Below are positions 18,220-27,058 of a stretch of 64,000 bases of DNA, piece after piece; positions within the stretch are counted from its first letter, which is position 1, and the number at the start of each line of letters is the position of its first letter. A program made the translations under genes and the position numbers. Origin of the DNA: Bacteroidota bacterium (GTDB lineage Bacteria > Bacteroidota > Bacteroidia > AKYH767-A > OLB10); the NCBI GenBank assembly GCA_016722525.1, contig JADKJB010000007.1, positions 280,455 through 344,454 on the forward strand, read 5' to 3'. The notes beneath the pieces were generated by a model. The model did no database searches. It was given only the letters and a program-made list of their open reading frames with translations, and was not told where the DNA came from.

Positions 18220-19573
18220 CCGTTTTTATTTTATCAGTTAAATCAGATGCTACAATTATGGCCATAGTACCAAAAACGAGCACTGCTATTTTATCCTGAT
18301 CCAAAAAAGAATTAAATAATCCATGAAATACAAATGTGGTGAAACCCAAAAGAGCAGCCAATACCACCTTTTTTACAATTATATTTTCAGATTGATAATA
18401 GGACCGCATCGCAACACCTATGGTTGTCAATATCCATGCTAAATTTATAAGAAATCCCGGCAACCCTTGTTCCGACAAACTAGTAAGCAATTCCGAATGT
18501 GCATTTCCTTTGTCTCCTTTCAGTGTACTGATACGAGTCATTTCTTCAGGCATCTGATACGTTCCATATTCAAATTGAAAGGTTCCGGGACCGAAACCTG
18601 TTACCGGTTTGTCAAGAAACATTCGAACAGCACATTTCCAACGATTGACTCTTTCCAGATTTGAAACGTTAGTATTCAAATTTCCGGCAGACAATAAATG
18701 TTTATCAAACTGATTGGTATTGCTTTGATAGGTGTTCGATTTGGATAACTCATAAATTTGAGACCGGAAAATAAAAGTCAAAATTAAAATGCAGAATAAT
18801 CCAAATAACAAATGTTTAAATTTTAATTTCAACCTCATGAACCCATACAAAAGAGAACTAAGTATCAAACTTAGTAATCCGGCTCTTGAAAATGAAAAAT
18901 ATTCGGCAAAAATTAAAATTGCCAGCAGAAACCAAAGCAGTATTCCCTGCAATTTCGTATAGCCAAATGTTTTAAAATTTCCTGCGGCGACAGCAATAAA
19001 AGGAATTACAAATGCAATGGCTGCTCCGTAAATGGTGTGCTCACTGAAGAATGGTTTGCTTAATTCTACATTCATTGCAGGATCAAATCCAATCCAGAAA
19101 TGATTGAACTCTGTGTAACATATAGGAAGGATGAGTCCAAAGGCATATAATAAAAGCAACTTAATTTTATTTTGATCTCTTTCTGCCCACTGAATTGTAA
19201 ACAGAAACAACGAGGCAATAAAAATGCCTCTCATGATGACTCTTTTAAAAGATACAACTGGCAATTCACTAAAAAGTGAAGTCGTGATCATCCAAATCAA
19301 ATCAGCAATTATTAATAATGAAACCGGGTGAAAAATTATTTTTTTGAACTCCGCCGGCTTTGAAATTATTTGCCACAAAATAATTAATGCTAAAATCGCA
19401 AGCATTAACTCTCCGGGGAAGGATATGTTTGCTCCTCCCGGCAAAGCGATTCCGACAGACAATGGAATTATAAATACACAAAATGAGTAAAACCACTCCT
19501 TATTATAATACAAGAGCCAAAGCCCGAAAGCTGCAGTTGAAAAAAGTAAAATGTATTCGATTAAATCCGACAT
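18203..19573 (-). CDS. O-antigen ligase / polymerase family membrane protein
   Basis: This protein of about 456 residues has ten to twelve predicted membrane helices and the Wzy_C signature region: a large periplasmic loop with VTGFGPGTFQFEYGTYQ and then NAHSELLTSLSEQGLPGFL. Members join or polymerise undecaprenyl-linked glycans in the periplasm. The first codon of the open frame is TTG; the ATG at 19573 is taken as the start. It is the first gene of the minus-strand polysaccharide cluster. Whether it is a ligase or a polymerase cannot be told from sequence. Confidence 0.85.
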   Translation of the reverse strand: MSDLIEYILLFSTAAFGLWLLYYNKEWFYSFCVFIIPLSVGIALPGGANISFPGELMLAILALIILWQIISKPAEFKKIIFHPVSLLIIADLIWMITTSLFSELPVVSFKRVIMRGIFIASLFLFTIQWAERDQNKIKLLLLYAFGLILPICYTEFNHFWIGFDPAMNVELSKPFFSEHTIYGAAIAFVIPFIAVAAGNFKTFGYTKLQGILLWFLLAILIFAEYFSFSRAGLLSLILSSLLYGFMRLKLKFKHLLFGLFCILILTFIFRSQIYELSKSNTYQSNTNQFDKHLLSAGNLNTNVSNLERVNRWKCAVRMFLDKPVTGFGPGTFQFEYGTYQMPEEMTRISTLKGDKGNAHSELLTSLSEQGLPGFLINLAWILTTIGVAMRSYYQSENIIVKKVVLAALLGFTTFVFHGLFNSFLDQDKIAVLVFGTMAIIVASDLTDKIKTDEKSI

Positions 19574-19817
19574 CAACTGGTATTTCAGGTAATACTGCTC
19601 TAATTAAACTGATTGATAATAATACAATTTCAAATAATCGATTCGATGTGCAATCAGAGTTTATTTATCACACCAGGCATATATATCTGATTGTGAGGCT
19701 TTTTCATTAATTCAATTCGAATCAATGTTGAAAATATTATGTCTTTTCGGCATTATTTCGCCGATATAATAAGTTCTTTCTCTGTTCAAAAAGCTATCTG
19801 ATTGGAATTTGAGTTGC

Positions 19818-20537
19818 TCATTCGATGGGAAGTAAGAGTTTCATTTTTCCTTTCTGAACACTCATTTCATCAACATGACCCATTTGCTTATGATTTTTGG
19901 TTAAAAGGTGCAGGTGCAGAAATGTATCATGATGTGTAAAAATTGTCTGGTGTTCGGTAGAGAAAAATCCTACGATGTCTGCATCTTGTTTTGTGATTTT
20001 AAAATTCTTCTGACCAGTATGGGCATCATTTGGAGAACTCACTTTGGATCCATCAGGCAAATTAACAACATGAATAGTGGCTTCATCAACATGTCCACTC
20101 ATTTTAAACATAAAGGGTCGTTTGAAAGTGCCTGTAATTTTATTCAAATAATTTTGAAGCTGTTCCAATGTAATAATGGAATCGGGTAACAGATGTTCTT
20201 CCCATTTCGAAATATGAGTATATCCAAAAAAAGGTGCCCTGGAATTATAAGTCTCCTCCACTTTCATGGTGGAATCATTCACCACAGTTGATTTAAACGA
20301 TCGTCCATCTAAAATCATTAATTCGCCTTTCAAATATTCTATCGGACCAATTCCGTAAAGATGTGCTTTGTTTGAAATGGTATCGAGGTTAATCGTTCCG
20401 TAAAGTTGTCCTTTCCACATCACATTTTTCATGGCTCCCACTATAGTTACATCAGGATAATTAGTTTGAGCAAAACCAGTTGCACTTTGAATAACCAGAT
20501 ATACCATTCCGAATAAAACTTTAGACAACTTAATCAT
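19818..20537 (-). CDS. Exported acetolactate decarboxylase-like protein
   Basis: This 239-residue protein has a signal peptide (about 1-23, ending GFAQ) and an alpha-acetolactate decarboxylase domain. Family motifs are LYGIGPIEYLKGELMILDG, PFMFKMSGHVDEATIHV, ADIVGFFSTEHQ and the zinc-ligand region LHLHLLTKNHKQMGHVDE (His-x-His plus a later His). The known enzymes convert acetolactate to acetoin and are usually encoded next to acetolactate synthase. Here no such gene is near and the protein is probably periplasmic, so its true substrate may differ. The 19577-19817 gap upstream of the ligase holds nothing recognisable. Confidence 0.82.
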   Translation of the reverse strand: MIKLSKVLFGMVYLVIQSATGFAQTNYPDVTIVGAMKNVMWKGQLYGTINLDTISNKAHLYGIGPIEYLKGELMILDGRSFKSTVVNDSTMKVEETYNSRAPFFGYTHISKWEEHLLPDSIITLEQLQNYLNKITGTFKRPFMFKMSGHVDEATIHVVNLPDGSKVSSPNDAHTGQKNFKITKQDADIVGFFSTEHQTIFTHHDTFLHLHLLTKNHKQMGHVDEMSVQKGKMKLLLPIE

Positions 20538-20566
20538 AATAAATAAGTATATATGATTTTTATAAA

Positions 20567-20911
20567 CTATGAATTCTGCACAAGCCGGAAAATAGTGATT
20601 CCAAATATAATCACTAACAAGCTTGTGTAAATTAATTTATTATACCGGGCTAACCACTCAGGGATATAAATATCGAAATTTGCATTGGTTGAATTGGAAT
20701 ATTTTCGAGCGATTATTGTAAGAGGACAAAAGAATTTAAAATAGAGTAAAACAAGTCCTTCCAGAATAAATAATCCAAATCCGATCCACAGCCAGATATC
20801 TATTTTATTCACGAGTACCGCATAGAGCATGTAAAAAATTACTACGTTGAAGAAAACCCAGATGGCAGTATGCACCAATTTTATGTAAATCAGTTTTGCT
20901 TGTGGAGTCAT
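20567..20911 (-). CDS. Small multi-pass membrane protein
   Basis: This 114-residue protein has three predicted membrane helices (about 13-32, 37-58 and 92-111) and a conserved-looking FFCPLTIIARKY segment after the second. The CPLT motif is reminiscent of DUF2784-type proteins, but I cannot confirm the family. It lies 29 bp upstream of the acetolactate decarboxylase-like gene on the same strand and may be co-transcribed with it. Function unknown. Confidence 0.65.
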   Translation of the reverse strand: MTPQAKLIYIKLVHTAIWVFFNVVIFYMLYAVLVNKIDIWLWIGFGLFILEGLVLLYFKFFCPLTIIARKYSNSTNANFDIYIPEWLARYNKLIYTSLLVIIFGITIFRLVQNS

Positions 20912-20920
20912 AATTTCTGA

Positions 20921-22477
20921 TCAGTAAATTACCAATCGTTTGGTCTCGCTGAATTTTGGATTGATCACTTTAATGATGTAAACTCCGCTGGTGAATTTAG
21001 TTGTTGAAATTTGTTCCTTACTTGAAATATTTTCTTTATGGAAGACCTGAGAGCCGGCAATATCATAAATGAGTAATTCTGTTTTTTCATTAGCTCCGGA
21101 ATCAAATTCTATTGTTATTTTTTCCTTTGCCGGATTGGGGTAAATATTAAATTTGCCTGGAGAATCCGTTTCCGATATTCCTGTAGATATACAAAGCAAT
21201 GTACGAGTTACATTTAAATTTGCTGGAATAACTGAGCTGGGATTTAACACCAATCCATAAGGTCCGGTTGTTAAAGAAATAGTAGAATCTACCACCACTA
21301 AAGGATTTGCTACCAAACTGATGGGTGAAAATGAACAGGCAGTACTATCAAAATATTGATTTTCCACATGAATGTAATTTGGAGTTGTTCCTGTATTATA
21401 TTTATTGAATACTGTGGATGGCCTGTATCTGCTATTTGTTGATAAATAAAATAAAGTATCATTACCAATTTTACTATCTAGCAACTGAAACAAAGTATCA
21501 GTTTCTATTAATAAAGAATTAAAGTTCCAATTTGGTAAACCTGGCATTTGAATCAATCCGGATATTAAAAAAGTGGTACTGTCAGTCAATGTAATATCAT
21601 TTAATTGAATCCTATCTGAATGAATTATTTTCCTGAAAAGAATGGTATTCCCGTTATCATCAATTTGGTGTAAAAAAGATTGATTCCCACTATTGGCCAG
21701 AATATAAAATGTGGTGTCTATTTGGTTTATAAAAGAAATTCCGGCGTAATTAAAACTTTTATGCCATAAAACCATTCCGGTTTCATCTAATCTGGTAATG
21801 TAACTTTTTCCATTAAGAGTCCTGCTTAATATATAACCATTATTGACCCCGTTTAAATAACATATCTTAGCACTTGTGTATCTTTCAGGTAACTCAATAG
21901 ACAATTCTATATTTAACAAAGTGTCTAATTTTAGTAAATAATGTCTCCGACAACACGTTGAACTGAATCCATCATACTCTGCATAATTTCCCAAAATGAC
22001 TACTGATTTGGTTCCAGTCTCAATTTCCACAGGATAAAAATTATTCCCATAGTAGGCAAATGTTCCCCAATCAGTTTCTTTTACTATTTCAATAGATCCT
22101 AAACTATCCAGTTTTAAAACTCTGGTTTTATCATAACTCCCATATACAGGATCTCCTTCGCTCAAAACAAAATAATAACTACCATCCGCTAATGGAATGA
22201 TAAAACTATAATGGAGATCGATAGAGCTTGTAATTAACGGATATTTTTTTGACCATTCAATATCTCCAACAGAATCTAATTTAATCACAAAATGAGCCTG
22301 ATTTACTTGCCAATATCCCTGAAGCCCTGTCACAACTACTCCGCCATCCGGAGTTCCTACTGCTCTTACAAAATGATTTTCACTAACAGGATCCAGTTGC
22401 ACCCGAAAACTCGTTTGTGATTTTCCGGTAGTTGAAATAAAAATGAGAGTTAATATATTTAAAAGTAGTTTACTCAT
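20921..22477 (-). CDS. T9SS-secreted beta-propeller-like protein
   Basis: This 518-residue protein has a signal peptide ending TTGKSQ, then a long repetitive beta-rich region. Its elements recur as VVVTGLQGYW, VIKLDSVGDIEWSKKY, LKLDSLGSIE and ITRLDETGMVLWHK, a pattern of delta-60/propeller-like proteins. The last 75 residues (IYPNPAKEKITIEF, then SGVYIIKVINPKF and the terminal KRLVIY) form a T9SS type A sorting domain. It is predicted to be secreted or surface-attached. A second, decayed copy of its C-terminal domain lies just upstream at 22604-22825. Confidence 0.85.
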   Translation of the reverse strand: MSKLLLNILTLIFISTTGKSQTSFRVQLDPVSENHFVRAVGTPDGGVVVTGLQGYWQVNQAHFVIKLDSVGDIEWSKKYPLITSSIDLHYSFIIPLADGSYYFVLSEGDPVYGSYDKTRVLKLDSLGSIEIVKETDWGTFAYYGNNFYPVEIETGTKSVVILGNYAEYDGFSSTCCRRHYLLKLDTLLNIELSIELPERYTSAKICYLNGVNNGYILSRTLNGKSYITRLDETGMVLWHKSFNYAGISFINQIDTTFYILANSGNQSFLHQIDDNGNTILFRKIIHSDRIQLNDITLTDSTTFLISGLIQMPGLPNWNFNSLLIETDTLFQLLDSKIGNDTLFYLSTNSRYRPSTVFNKYNTGTTPNYIHVENQYFDSTACSFSPISLVANPLVVVDSTISLTTGPYGLVLNPSSVIPANLNVTRTLLCISTGISETDSPGKFNIYPNPAKEKITIEFDSGANEKTELLIYDIAGSQVFHKENISSKEQISTTKFTSGVYIIKVINPKFSETKRLVIY

Positions 22478-22603
22478 GTGCTTATTCTTTTAAAACTAGG
22501 AGCTCTTTTAAATTTAATAAATAGTCTTGTCTTTTTTAGACAAATTCAGTATTTCTCATTATGAATGCGAATAATTGTACCATAGCTATTTTTATACATT
22601 CGA

Positions 22604-22825
22604 TCAGTAAATTACCAATCGTTTGGTTTCGGTGAATTGTGTATTGATCACTTTAACAATGTAAATTCCACTGTTAAATTTACTAGTTGAAATTTGCTCC
22701 TTACCGAAAATGTTTTCTTTGTGGAAGACTTGTGAGATGGCAATACCATAAATGATTAAATCCGTTTTTTCATACTCTCCGGATTCAAATTCATAGTGTA
22801 TTTTTCCTTTTACCGGATTGGAGCC
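22604..22825 (-). pseudogene. Decayed duplicate of a T9SS C-terminal sorting domain
   Basis: The minus strand encodes an open stretch of about 74 residues without a start or signal peptide. It contains SNPVKGKIHYEFESG, QVFHKENIFGKEQIST, SGIYIVKVIN and the terminal KRLVIY. It is clearly homologous to the C-terminus of the T9SS protein at 20921-22477 in both DNA and protein. It is probably the tail left from a duplicated or deleted neighbour gene. Confidence 0.8.
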
Positions 22826-22862
22826 TGAAGGTTTTTTAGTTCTTCTGATTTCATGCCTGTAT

Positions 22863-23135
22863 TTATTCCGCAGTTACAGGATCTATGATAGCTGCAACCC
22901 GACTCACCGAATTAGCCGGAAAACCACCTTGCTTCGCATGCTCACGAACCATTTCTTCATTTGGTGCATTATATATGCAATAAATTTTATTGTCGGTTAC
23001 ATAGCTATGTACCCATTGGATTTGCGAACCCATTTTATCAAGCACCCCGCAGGATGTCTGAGAAATTGCTTTTAGTTGCTCAGGAGTTAGTTTTCCCGCT
23101 CCCGGTATTTCACGTTCAATTACAAATTTTGGCAT
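22863..23135 (-). CDS. DUF4242 family protein
   Basis: This 90-residue protein begins MPKFVIEREIPGAGKLTPEQ and contains WVHSYVTDNKIYCIY and EEMVREHAKQGGFPAN, the signature of DUF4242. Some members have been described as nickel-binding ferredoxin-like proteins. It has the family's usual length and no signal peptide, so it is cytoplasmic. It stands alone between the T9SS remnant and another T9SS gene. Role unknown. Confidence 0.88.
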   Translation of the reverse strand: MPKFVIEREIPGAGKLTPEQLKAISQTSCGVLDKMGSQIQWVHSYVTDNKIYCIYNAPNEEMVREHAKQGGFPANSVSRVAAIIDPVTAE

Positions 23136-23275
23136 AGTGTTTTGTTTTCAGTTTCCTAATCTTATGGCTTTTCGTTGCCCCCCGTTTTTGGACTGTTATC
23201 TGGACTACAGTTTTCTAATTTGATTTTTAATTTCTACTATAATGATTTCGTATTTAGATGTGAACATACGAAATG

Positions 23276-23995
23276 TTATTTTTGCTTAATCACTTTAAAT
23301 ATTTTCTGCTCAGGTAACCTCGCGGATTCAACTACAATAAAATACACGCCATCTGAAAATGGAATCATGTTCAGTTTCGCTTGAGTTTTCCCAAATTCCA
23401 TTTTCTGAATAATTTCGCCAGTTGCATTAATTATTGTGTATTTAGCAGGAACATCAGATTCAATGAAAATGTAATCTTGTGTTATAGTAGGAAAAATTGA
23501 AATTTCTTTTGATTGTGAAACTGTATTCAATCCGGTTGCTTGTGTTATTTCAAATTTAAAAACTACCGATATACTATCATTGACATTTGCTTCATCAAAA
23601 AAATTATACCGGATATAAGATGTTCCTGCTATACCATTATGCCAGTAGGAAGTCCAAAATGAAGAGTCGGTAATTCCCCCATCAACAGGAAAACCCGTCG
23701 GTGTGATATTGATTGAAGGAGGGTACATCATTAATCCAAACGCAAATGCATTATCACAACCATTAACCAGACTAAGAAGTGTACGCTCAATCATTACCAC
23801 CTTTGAAGTTGTTGCATTGTTTGTAAGTTGAAGTGTGGCCGTCAGGTCTGGTCCGTTTACATCACCCGATACTGAAACTGTATCTCCATTTGACACTATA
23901 ACGTTCGATGCAGTTTTGAGTGTAAAACTCTGTCCTGCTGTTTGCAAATGTGTGAGTAGTAAACAGAAGGATAGAATGTTGAAATGAAATTTCAT
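23276..23995 (-). CDS. T9SS-secreted hypothetical protein
   Basis: This 239-residue protein has a signal peptide ending TAGQ, a beta-rich region of about 135 residues with no recognisable domain, and a C-terminal T9SS type A domain (ISIFPTITQDYIFIES, GEIIQKMEF, SDGVYFIVVE). It is predicted to reach the cell surface. It has no operon partner: 140 bp separate it from DUF4242. The 23996-24370 stretch upstream shows only a weak hairpin (GCCC/GGGC) near 24200 and no gene. Confidence 0.75.
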   Translation of the reverse strand: MKFHFNILSFCLLLTHLQTAGQSFTLKTASNVIVSNGDTVSVSGDVNGPDLTATLQLTNNATTSKVVMIERTLLSLVNGCDNAFAFGLMMYPPSINITPTGFPVDGGITDSSFWTSYWHNGIAGTSYIRYNFFDEANVNDSISVVFKFEITQATGLNTVSQSKEISIFPTITQDYIFIESDVPAKYTIINATGEIIQKMEFGKTQAKLNMIPFSDGVYFIVVESARLPEQKIFKVIKQK

Positions 23996-24370
23996 ACAGC
24001 CTCAATTTTCAGGGGGTATAAATGTAATTAATTGTTTAATTGATCAACAGGTTCTGAATTCAAACAAATTCATTGTTATTGAATGGTATTTATCACTGTC
24101 GTGAATTTGAAATAATAACATTAACACTTAAATACCAAATGATTACACTAATTTAATCGGCATTTTATTGCCTTTTTTGTGAAGTATTTAATAAAAAAAG
24201 CCCTCAGAATTTAAAAAGGGGGCGGAAATTTGGCAGTCAGAAAATTAAAAAAGCTCACTCCGCACTCGCACTGTTCCTCGCTCTCAATTTCACCCAGTAG
24301 AAAATTAAGTACGTGAACTGAGCGCTTTTTTAAAAGAATAATCTTCGTTTCACCTGAACGTTGCAAAACC

Positions 24371-24405
24371 AAAAAGCCCCGACAAACTAAAAAGTTCATC
24401 GGGGC
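24371..24405 (-). terminator. Intrinsic terminator after the 24.4-26.1 kb gene
   Basis: Read on the minus strand, the arms GCCCCGA and TCGGGGC (24399-24405 and 24376-24382 on the plus strand) form a GC-rich stem followed by TTTTT. It lies about 20 bp past the stop codon. Confidence 0.85.
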
Positions 24406-24423
24406 AAATAATTATAAGATTGG

Positions 24424-26057
24424 TTATTGCATCAGCATTTTGCCAACCCATAAACTTTTAAAATCATCATCATGACCAAAGTAGGTAACGCTGTTTTCTG
24501 CGGCATCCTGCTGTCTGATAAAATTTCTCTTTAAGAAATATTTTCCCTCACCCATGGTTTTAAATGCTCCAACAGTAGCATTCGACAAATCAATTTTACC
24601 TATGCGAGGGTAATACAGCGGGTAAAAAGAAGGCACTCCATAATAAGCTTCTAAAAATCCTTCATATCCTTTTACTCCTTTTACTTCCATCACTTCCCAA
24701 TAGGCGCTTTTGCCATCCGGCGAGAGATAAAAATTCTGGAACATATCAAAGATTTCACTCTTTTTGTCATTATTCAATTTACCCAAACCATACTGCGCTT
24801 TAAGAGACCCGGATTTATCGAAATGAAAACAAACTACATCTTCGTAAGAGTCAACTTTATTCCCGGTACCCATACTCACACTTCCCATGAGTTGTCCGGC
24901 AATCAAATAATCCTCATTCTCTGTCACCACAAAACTCTCAACTAAAAATCTTCTCCCTTTATAAGGCGAAGCGCCTTTATCACCAACTGCAGGTTTGAAC
25001 TTGCTTTTAAAATCTGCAACCGGAGTTGTTGAAGCAAACGCTAGTTTGTTATCATTGAATTTTAAGATATGAAAATTATCCATTTTTTCTTCTAGTGATT
25101 TCTGCCATTTAAAATCAAGTTTGTTATTTCCGCCTTCAGTATAACCCGGATTGTAAATAGGTGCGTATTCATTAAACACTCTGTTAAAACATTCGGTAGA
25201 TTTTGTTGACGTTCCAAAGAAATACATACTTCCATCTTTTTCGTAGGCACTTGTAATCAACAACGCCGTAGCGGGACTCTTGAATTCTGTTCTACCCAAA
25301 ATTTTTCCACGGATATCAAATTTAAAATAAACATACTTTGAAGGATCCGGACCGGTTACATTTGGTGCGAATACAACAACAACATCATCACTGGTTAACT
25401 GAGTGCAAAAAACCAGTGAGTGTGAACCCTCAAGTTCGAGCATCGTTCTTTTATTTCCATATCCGTGTTGAAAAGCAACACCCTGAATTTATCCGCTTGT
25501 CCTTTATCTTTGGATTCGGCCTTAGCTATAACAAATAAATCAGGCTCGCTGGGCCGAGAGGATTCATAACTTGCATATCCTAGATAAACTTTCCCGTCAT
25601 CATTTTTGGGTTTAATATTTTCCCTCGAAATTACCTTTTTGGTTTTGTAACCTTGTTTTTCATGCACCCATTGTTTTTGTACAACCAGCTTTTGTAGCTT
25701 CAATTTCATACTCAACACATCAAAAGATGTTGTTCCTCCAACATACGCAATAAAACTGATAGCTTCTACATCCGATTTCATTTCCTTCTTTTCCTGGGAA
25801 TCTTTACTTCCAAGGAATTTCAAATCTTTGTCAAAGGAATACTCTTCAAAGGCTACTTCTTCACTGCTTTTATCAATTTTCATTTTGTAGGTAACCAGAC
25901 TCTTACCACTTTCATCTCTGGATATATCATAGAGATGCCCCTTAACTGCCTTCTTCGACAACACCTCAACCGACTCCTTAAACTCCTGAGCTTGCACCGA
26001 CAAACATGCGAGCAAACTGATTGCAATACTTTGTAGAATAATTTTCATCATATTCAT
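24424..26057 (-). CDS. Secreted hypothetical protein, frameshifted
   Basis: The restored protein has about 544 residues. It starts with a signal peptide (MNMMKIILQSIAIS..., ending VQAQ) and has no sorting domain, so it is probably periplasmic or lipid-free. The sequence is lysine- and aspartate-rich and predicted beta-rich, with repeated stretches describing no known family. The frame changes by -1 at the AAAA (minus strand) at 25449-25452; one more A joins DMEIK to RTMLELEGSHS. A terminator follows. The two-component pair at 26.4-29.1 kb is upstream on the same strand, but the repeat-rich gap of about 320 bp separates them. Confidence 0.65.
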
Positions 26058-26247
26058 TTTTTTATTTGCAACAAAGCTATTCCACACATCAGGGGAAATC
26101 AATACTATTTAAGTAGTAAAAAAATTATTGGGCATTGGCCATTGGGGAAAAATCATTGGTCATTTGACTCGTTGGCGAACGCCGCGTATGTCATTCCGTG
26201 AGCCCTTGTGCGAACGGAAAGTCATTGAAAAGGTCATTGGTGGAAGC

Positions 26248-26302
26248 GTTAGTTAGTGGGTTAGTTAGTGGGTTAGTTAGTGGGTTAGTTAGTGGGTTAG
26301 TT
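26248..26302. repeat. 12-bp tandem repeat, four full copies
   Basis: GTTAGTTAGTGG is repeated at 26248, 26260, 26272 and 26284, then a partial copy. It lies between the secreted protein and the LuxR-type regulator. Confidence 0.9.
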
Positions 26303-26308
26303 GAGACA

Positions 26309-26380
26309 ACTGGTCACTGATAACTGATAACTGGTCACTCTTCACTGGTCACTCTTCACTGGTCACTGGTCACTGGTCAC
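26309..26380. repeat. GGTCACT-type tandem repeat
   Basis: The words GGTCACT and TTCACT alternate about eight times (for example CTGGTCACTCTTCACTGG). It follows directly on the 12-bp repeat and ends three bases before the stop codon of the response regulator gene. Confidence 0.85.
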
Positions 26381-26382
26381 TT

Positions 26383-27006
26383 TTATTTAGGAAAAACTTT
26401 ATTCAATGCATCAGTGCGGGAGTTTACCTGAAGCTTTTCATAAATATTGCGGATATGTGTTCTTACTGTTTCCGTACTCAGGAAAAGCTGGTCGGCAATT
26501 TCTTTATATCGTAGTCCTTTCGACAGGTGGTCCAAAATTTCTTTTTCGCGAACAGAAAGTTTTTGCAACTCTTTATTATTCTCAACAACTTGAAAAGAAG
26601 TAACAATTTTTCTGGCAATATGACTGCTCATGGGAGAGCCTCCTTTATGAACATCGGTTATTGCATCCAGAATTTTAGAGGGTTGTGTAGTTTTAGTAAG
26701 ATATCCTGTGGCGCCGGCTTTGAGTGCTTTGAACACAGATTCTGTATCTTCATAGGAAGTGAACATCATAAACTGCGTTTTAGGACACAGTGGTTTTAAC
26801 ATAGCCACGCATTCTATTCCCGATTTCCCAGGCAGATGAATATCCATCAGCACCACATCCAGATCCATTTTTGGAAAATATAAAATCGCATCTTCTGCAT
26901 TTTCGTAAACGTGTATGCATGAAAAGCCTTCACTCCCGTTGATGAGCGCGGCAATCGCTCTGGAAATTTGCATTTCATCTTCTACAATACCCACTGAAAT
27001 GTTCAT
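26383..27006 (-). CDS. LuxR/NarL-family response regulator
   Basis: This 207-residue protein has an N-terminal receiver domain (about 3-120) with the acidic pair EDE and the phosphoacceptor Asp in VVLMDIHLPGKSG, then FTSYEDTESVFKALKAGATG with the conserved Thr/Lys region. The C-terminal GerE helix-turn-helix (about 143-205) contains LSVREKEILDHLSKG and STETVRTHIRNIYEKL. It lies 52 bp downstream of the TPR histidine kinase and is its likely cognate regulator. Confidence 0.92.
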   Translation of the reverse strand: MNISVGIVEDEMQISRAIAALINGSEGFSCIHVYENAEDAILYFPKMDLDVVLMDIHLPGKSGIECVAMLKPLCPKTQFMMFTSYEDTESVFKALKAGATGYLTKTTQPSKILDAITDVHKGGSPMSSHIARKIVTSFQVVENNKELQKLSVREKEILDHLSKGLRYKEIADQLFLSTETVRTHIRNIYEKLQVNSRTDALNKVFPK

Positions 27007-27058
27007 TTCACAAATTTAAGAAATCTGAATACCTGAGGACTCACATAAAAGTAGTAAT

